From: Apodemus sylvaticus
Lineage: Eukaryota > Chordata > Mammalia > Rodentia > Muridae
Direction: 5' to 3'
NCBI RefSeq assembly: GCF_947179515.1
Contig: NC_067472.1
Coordinates: forward strand, 103,483,658-103,547,657
Length of the DNA stretch: 64,000 nucleotides
Numbering within the stretch: position 1 is the stretch's first letter; each line of letters starts with the position of its first letter. This document shows positions 60,269 through 64,000 of the stretch, one piece after another. A model generated the notes under the pieces. The model was not told where the DNA came from. It searched no databases and saw only the letters and a program-made list of their open reading frames with translations. The translations under genes and the position numbers were made by a program.

Positions 60269-60656
60269 TTTAAGATTTATTTTTAAAAAATGTGTGTGTG
60301 AGCCGGGCGGTGGTGGCGCACGCCTGTAATCCCAGCACTCTGGGAGGCAGAGGCAGGTGGATTTCTGAGTTCGAGGCCAGCCTGGTCTACAGAGTGAGTT
60401 CCAGGACAGCCAGGGCTATACAGAGAAACCCTGTCTCAAAAAAAAACAAAAAACCAAAAAACCAAAAAAAAAAAAAAAAAAAAAAACGTGTATGTGTACG
60501 TATGTGTGAATATGTAGAGATGAACACACAGGATATGAGTATGAGTTGGCCAGAAGCAATGGATCCCCTCAACCTGGAGTTACAGGCAGCTGTGAGGCAC
60601 CTGATACTGGTGCTAGGAAGCAAACTCTGGTCCTCTAACAGAACGGCATATACTCT
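60269..60656 (-). mobile_element. B3 SINE split by a young B1 and joined to a B2
   Basis: Tail tttaagatttatttttaaaa at left, body from 60487 (ctggagttacaggcagctgt, tctggtcctctaacagaacg). Its 5' head is missing where the B2 starts. Confidence 0.75.
60301..60486 (+). mobile_element. Young B1 SINE nested in B3
   Basis: Near-consensus agccgggcggtggtggcgca to ccctgtctcaaaa with a long A-rich tail. Confidence 0.95.
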
Positions 60657-60836
60657 TTTTTTTTAAGATTTATTTAATATCTAAGTATATTGTAGCTGTC
60701 TTCAGAAATACCAGAAGAGCGCGTCAGATCTCATTACGGATGGTTGTGATCCAGCATGTGGTTGCTGGGATTTGAACTCAGGACCTTCTGAAGAGTAGTC
60801 AGTGCTCTTAACTGCTGAGTCATCTCTCCAGCCCAT
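60657..60836 (-). mobile_element. B2 SINE
   Basis: tttttaagatttatttaata, attacggatggttgtgatcc, gctgagtcatctctccagcc. The composite 60269-60839 is flanked by ctcaaactttt at 60258-60268 and 60840-60850. Confidence 0.9.
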
Positions 60837-60839
60837 GAC

Positions 60840-60922
60840 CTCAAACTTTTGATAATCATTTTGCTTCTGTCTCCTAAATGTTTGGGATCATAGGCATGTA
60901 TCATCACACTCAGCCTACATTA
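60840..60922 (-). mobile_element. B1 fragment
   Basis: cttctgtctcctaaatgttt, catgtatcatcacactcagc. Confidence 0.55.
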
Positions 60923-61422
60923 TCATTTTCAATATTCTCTTACTGGAAGTTAGTATCTCTTTTAAATATATGTATATATGTAATATATATGCAATCAACC
61001 ACAATATTAACATTACCTATAATTTTTGTCACCAACCAAAATTATGGATATTCTCACATTGTATTACACTGTTACAAATAACTAAAAATAGTATTTATAT
61101 TCATCATTACTTTTAAATTATGGTAATTATGAGAAGCAGCAATAAGTCACACATGACTACATTCTTCCTATCTACAGGTGCTCACAGAAGCAGCTAGCAT
61201 TGAAGCATTTGTCTAATTACCAAAGCATCCAACAGTGAGACCCCATATGTTCACACTGGTTACCTAGACATCCAGAGTACCCTTTCTTTCAACCCTCCTT
61301 GGTCACCTTAGGTTAGCATAGACTATACAGATCTCTCTTCCTTTCCTACACAGTCTATACTGTTAGAATTTGAACTTGGCTAAATATATTCATGATGTTG
61401 TACTTAATATTACCTAAATAAA
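60923..61422. other. AT-rich unassigned sequence
   Basis: About 500 bases; AT-rich with an alternating TA/TG patch at 60965-60990. Nothing recognised. Confidence 0.5.
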
Positions 61423-61580
61423 TCCAGGCAAGGTGGCACAAACACATTTGTAACTCAAGTAATCCCAAGCACTTAGGAGCTAAAGACTGGAAAATCAGGA
61501 GCTCAAAGTTATCTTCATTACATAGTAAGCTCAAGACCAAGCTGGACTATATGAAACTCTGCCTCAAAAAAAAAAAAAAT
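61423..61580 (+). mobile_element. B4-type SINE
   Basis: atccaggcaaggtggcacaa, agctcaaagttatcttcatt, gaaactctgcctcaaaaa. Confidence 0.65.
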
Positions 61581-61664
61581 TAAGACTCAGGCTCATTGGG
61601 CAGTTTCTTCTATAGTAGAAGCAAGCAGCATAATATAAAATAATAGTAACAGTGATTATTCTGA

Positions 61665-61835
61665 CTTACATAATGAATAACTAAGTCAGGATCTTTGGCT
61701 CAAATATCCTAGTCTAGTTTCTCTACCAATAACCTACTATGAAATTTATATTTAATGCCTCTCTGGGTATCAGTTTCCTTATATATAAAAACAAGTAGGT
61801 TGAACTACTTACTGTGTCCATTTCTTTAATTTTAA
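61665..61835 (+). mobile_element. MIR-type SINE (MIR3-like)
   Basis: gcctctctgggtatcagttt, ccttatatataaaaacaagt, aggttgaactacttac. Confidence 0.5.
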
Positions 61836-61952
61836 ATTAAGCAACCACTTTTTATCTCCAAGATCTGAGAAAAACTGTGGAGGAAACTGTAAAGCCTCTC
61901 CCAGCTCTCCCAGGCAGGGCTAGTCACTTGGTCCTCAGGAGTTCCCACAGCT

Positions 61953-61986
<34 letters not shown>

Positions 61987-61987
61987 T
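61953..61987 (+). repeat. (GTAT)n microsatellite
   Basis: About eight GTAT units, followed by gcatgcacacac. Confidence 0.95.
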
Positions 61988-62075
61988 ATGCATGCACACA
62001 CATATACACACCCCCACTATGACTTGTCTGAGATAACTTACAAGCTGAGGTAGTGCTCAGGAAAAGAGTCAGAGT

Positions 62076-62225
62076 CATGAATTCAAGCACTGGTTTTCTT
62101 TACTCTCTGTGTGACTTTGGGAAAGTTATTTAACCTCTATCATTTAATTTCCTGTGCTATAAAACAAGGATAACATCTATCAGAGAAGCTATTTGTAATA
62201 ATTAAATGAAATAAAAGTTCATAAT
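62076..62225 (+). mobile_element. MIR SINE
   Basis: tgtgtgactttgggaaagtt, atttaacctctatcatttaa, tttgtaataattaaatgaaa. Confidence 0.75.
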
Positions 62226-62345
62226 GAGCCAGGAGTAGTGGCATATGCCTTTAATCCTAGCAGTTGGGAGGTTGAAGCAGGTGGATCTCTGTAAGTTCAA
62301 GGCCTCCAAGTCTAAACAGCAAGTTCTAGGCCAGTCTGAGTTTCA
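62226..62345 (+). mobile_element. B1 SINE
   Basis: agccaggagtagtggcatat, gttgggaggttgaagcaggt, gttcaaggcctccaagtct; the 3' end is missing. Confidence 0.78.
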
Positions 62346-62499
62346 GTGATTGTTATCATTATGGTTGATATTGTTGTATCGCATTCTGTGCTGAGACAGT
62401 GGGTTCCAGCTTTAACTATGCCTCTAGTCCCTTCCAGTTTGCACTGTCCTCCATTCTACTTTTCACAAGATGATGTTTATTTGTGTAAATAAAATATTT

Positions 62500-62640
62500 A
62501 TTTATTAACTGTTCTCCAGCTAGAGTATAACTTCCATGAAGAAAGAAGACAACTCTTTCATTCATCCTTAAATCCCCACAGAAAGCATACACAGTATGAC
62601 CCAGAGCAATCACTCAAACACTTGTTGAATAAACAACACA
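62500..62640 (+). mobile_element. LINE-2 3' end
   Basis: ctagagtataacttccatga, tccttaaatccccacagaaa, acacttgttgaataaacaac. Confidence 0.55.
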
Positions 62641-63240
62641 TGAGCTGGCACTGCTCAAAGTTTGCTGAATCAATTAACCTAGCTAAAGGTGACTGTCCAA
62701 GCTAAGGCCTGGAAGTATGTCCTGGCTGCCCCAGGAGAGTGTGGCCCTCTTGCCAGCCCCTGGTATTAGCTTCAACCAAGCCCCACCCACCTGCTCTTGG
62801 CTCCAACCCTGTTCCAGGAGCCACCCTCAGCTAAAATTAGCATAGCTACCAAGATGGCCAGGCCATTTATAGCCTTGGAGGCAGCAGCAACTAATTGGGT
62901 GGGCTGGCTGGGTTCTGACCTGCCACTCCAAAGAAGTTGATTGAGAAGAGCCTGCACTCTACATAGATGCCTATCCTCCAAAATCTTATTCGAGCTAAAC
63001 CAGTTTCTGATTAGAAACCCTCCAAACCACCTATCATAGCAGCCACAACTCCAGACTCAACCTGAGGTCTGTCATTCAATACACACTCTGTGGAAAACAT
63101 TTGAGTTTCTGCAAGCAATAACCCTAGAGTCTATAGATTCCTGATACTCATTCTGAGTCAGCTTTAAAAATGTAGGCCCTAGAATAGCACAGTCATAAAC
63201 ATATCTCTCCTGAGAAAATGACTTAATACAACTGGGTGTT
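62641..63240. other. Repeat-poor block
   Basis: About 600 bases, somewhat GC-richer than its surroundings, no recognised transposon. Contains the promoter-like motif cluster listed next. Confidence 0.5.
62850..62899 (-). promoter_or_regulatory. Promoter-like motif cluster (speculative)
   Basis: On the minus strand a CCAAT-type cccaattag (62891-62899) is followed about 25 bases later by ctataaatgg (62863-62872, TATA-like) and then ggccatcttg (62850-62859, YY1-like). Order and spacing suit a core promoter, but each motif is short and no transcript evidence is visible. Confidence 0.25.
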
Positions 63241-63354
63241 CAGGTATTTTTTTTTTTAAGACAAAAAGTAGCAGGAATGTTCTATCCACTGCCTAAAGAA
63301 AGCACTGCAAGCTCAGGGTTCAGAGAAAATTCTGTTTGTCTGGTGATGGGTGAG

Positions 63355-63438
63355 GTGGTTTGGTTTTGGTGTTAAATGAATCATGCACACAAGACATGCA
63401 CTCTATCTACTAAGCTACCAATATAACCTCAACACCCA
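63355..63438 (-). mobile_element. ID element, diverged
   Basis: gacatgcactctatctacta, agctaccaatataacctcaa. Confidence 0.5.
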
Positions 63439-63450
63439 TGGCCAGGGTTT

Positions 63451-63686
63451 GGCTTTTTTTTTTTAAGACTTATTTCTATTTTATGTGTATGAGTGTTTCA
63501 CTTGTATGTATTTATATACACCAAGTACATGCTGGGTGCTCTCAAAGGTTATAAAAGGGCAGCAGAGCCCCTAGAACTAGAATTAAGGATGGTTGTAAGC
63601 CACCATGTAAGTGCTGAGAACAGAACCCAGATTCTCTGCAGAAGCAACATGTGTTCTTAAAAGCTGGGTCATCTCTCCAACCCCTG
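63451..63686 (-). mobile_element. B3 SINE
   Basis: ttttatgtgtatgagtgttt, gctgagaacagaacccagat, gggtcatctctccaacccc. Confidence 0.85.
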
Positions 63687-63764
63687 GTCAAGATTTTAAT
63701 AGTGTTTGTTGTATGCACAGAGAACATGAAAAAGTCATTAAGTATTTCTTTTTTTTTTCTAAGT

Positions 63765-63835
63765 GGTGCTGGAAATGGAACCCAGGACCTTTCATACACT
63801 AATCAAGCACTCTACCACTAAGCTATACTCTTAGT
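63765..63835 (-). mobile_element. ID element
   Basis: tggtgctggaaatggaaccc, aatcaagcactctaccacta, agctatactcttag. Confidence 0.7.
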
Positions 63836-63843
63836 CACCATAA

Positions 63844-63990
63844 ACATTTTTGAGACAGTCTTCTCTATGTATTCCTAACAGCCTGAAACTCACTGTGTAG
63901 ACCAGGCTGGTTTAGAACTCACATACATCCACCTGCCTCCACCCTTCCTCCTGAGTACTGGAACAGTAATCATGTGCCATCACACCCGGC
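63844..63990 (-). mobile_element. B1 SINE with 8-bp target duplication
   Basis: tttttgagacagtcttctct to catcacacccggc. caccataa is repeated at 63836-63843 and 63991-63998. Confidence 0.88.
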
Positions 63991-64000
63991 CACCATAAGG

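Overview
This window looks like murine rodent nuclear DNA, probably Mus or a close relative. It is dense in B1, B2, B3, B4 (ID_B1), RSINE1 and ID SINEs, has two mouse-type L1 3' ends, and carries several rodent MaLR-type LTRs. Beneath these lie old mammalian repeats (L2, MIR, MER5A, old L1, MLT1/MST-like LTR). There is one assembly gap of 200 N (13149-13348).

I find no protein-coding gene, rRNA, functional tRNA, CRISPR array or bacterial-type operon that I can support. The longest open frames (about 130-170 codons) are what chance predicts for 64 kb read in six frames, and many lie in SINEs or microsatellites. The window is best read as intergenic or deep intronic sequence. Three exon-like or ORF-like stretches (2526-2653, 34551-34812, 46470-46874) are listed at low confidence only.

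Layout. 1-13 kb: L1 3' end, then two same-family minus-strand solo LTRs, RSINE1 and B-type SINEs, a 52-bp perfect direct duplication (7196/8047), an L1 3' end, an MLT1-like LTR split by a B1, an L2 3' end, and a 549-bp LTR with perfect target duplication. 13-25 kb: gap, MER5A, nested B1s, a TATA-containing LTR with tandem U3 repeats (about 18950-19946), a 790-bp GC-rich LTR-like insert in a B3 (20825-21614), and an L2 with recognisable reverse-transcriptase remnants. 25-28 kb: a B1 pair sharing one target site, an inverted B3 pair, then the longest repeat-poor block (26363-27780). 28-46 kb: B-type SINEs, long microsatellites, old L1 and L2, and two more MaLR LTRs. 46-53 kb: repeat-poor sequence, then a same-strand B1 run (49.28-50.53 kb), then more repeat-poor sequence. 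53-64 kb: young B1s, a composite SINE with an outer 11-bp target duplication, ancient MIR/L2, and a repeat-poor segment with promoter-like motifs near 62.85 kb.

The interesting signals are structural. One is LTRs repeatedly landing inside older SINEs, with readable target duplications. The other is a set of local copy events: direct duplications 30-100 bp long, and inverted duplications forming hairpins at 28365-28493, 46485-46511 and 57691-57725, which suggest template switching. I saw no new enzymatic or defence system. Family names come from remembered consensus sequences, not a search; subfamily labels among MaLR LTRs and among B2/B3/B4/RSINE1 are the least certain part.
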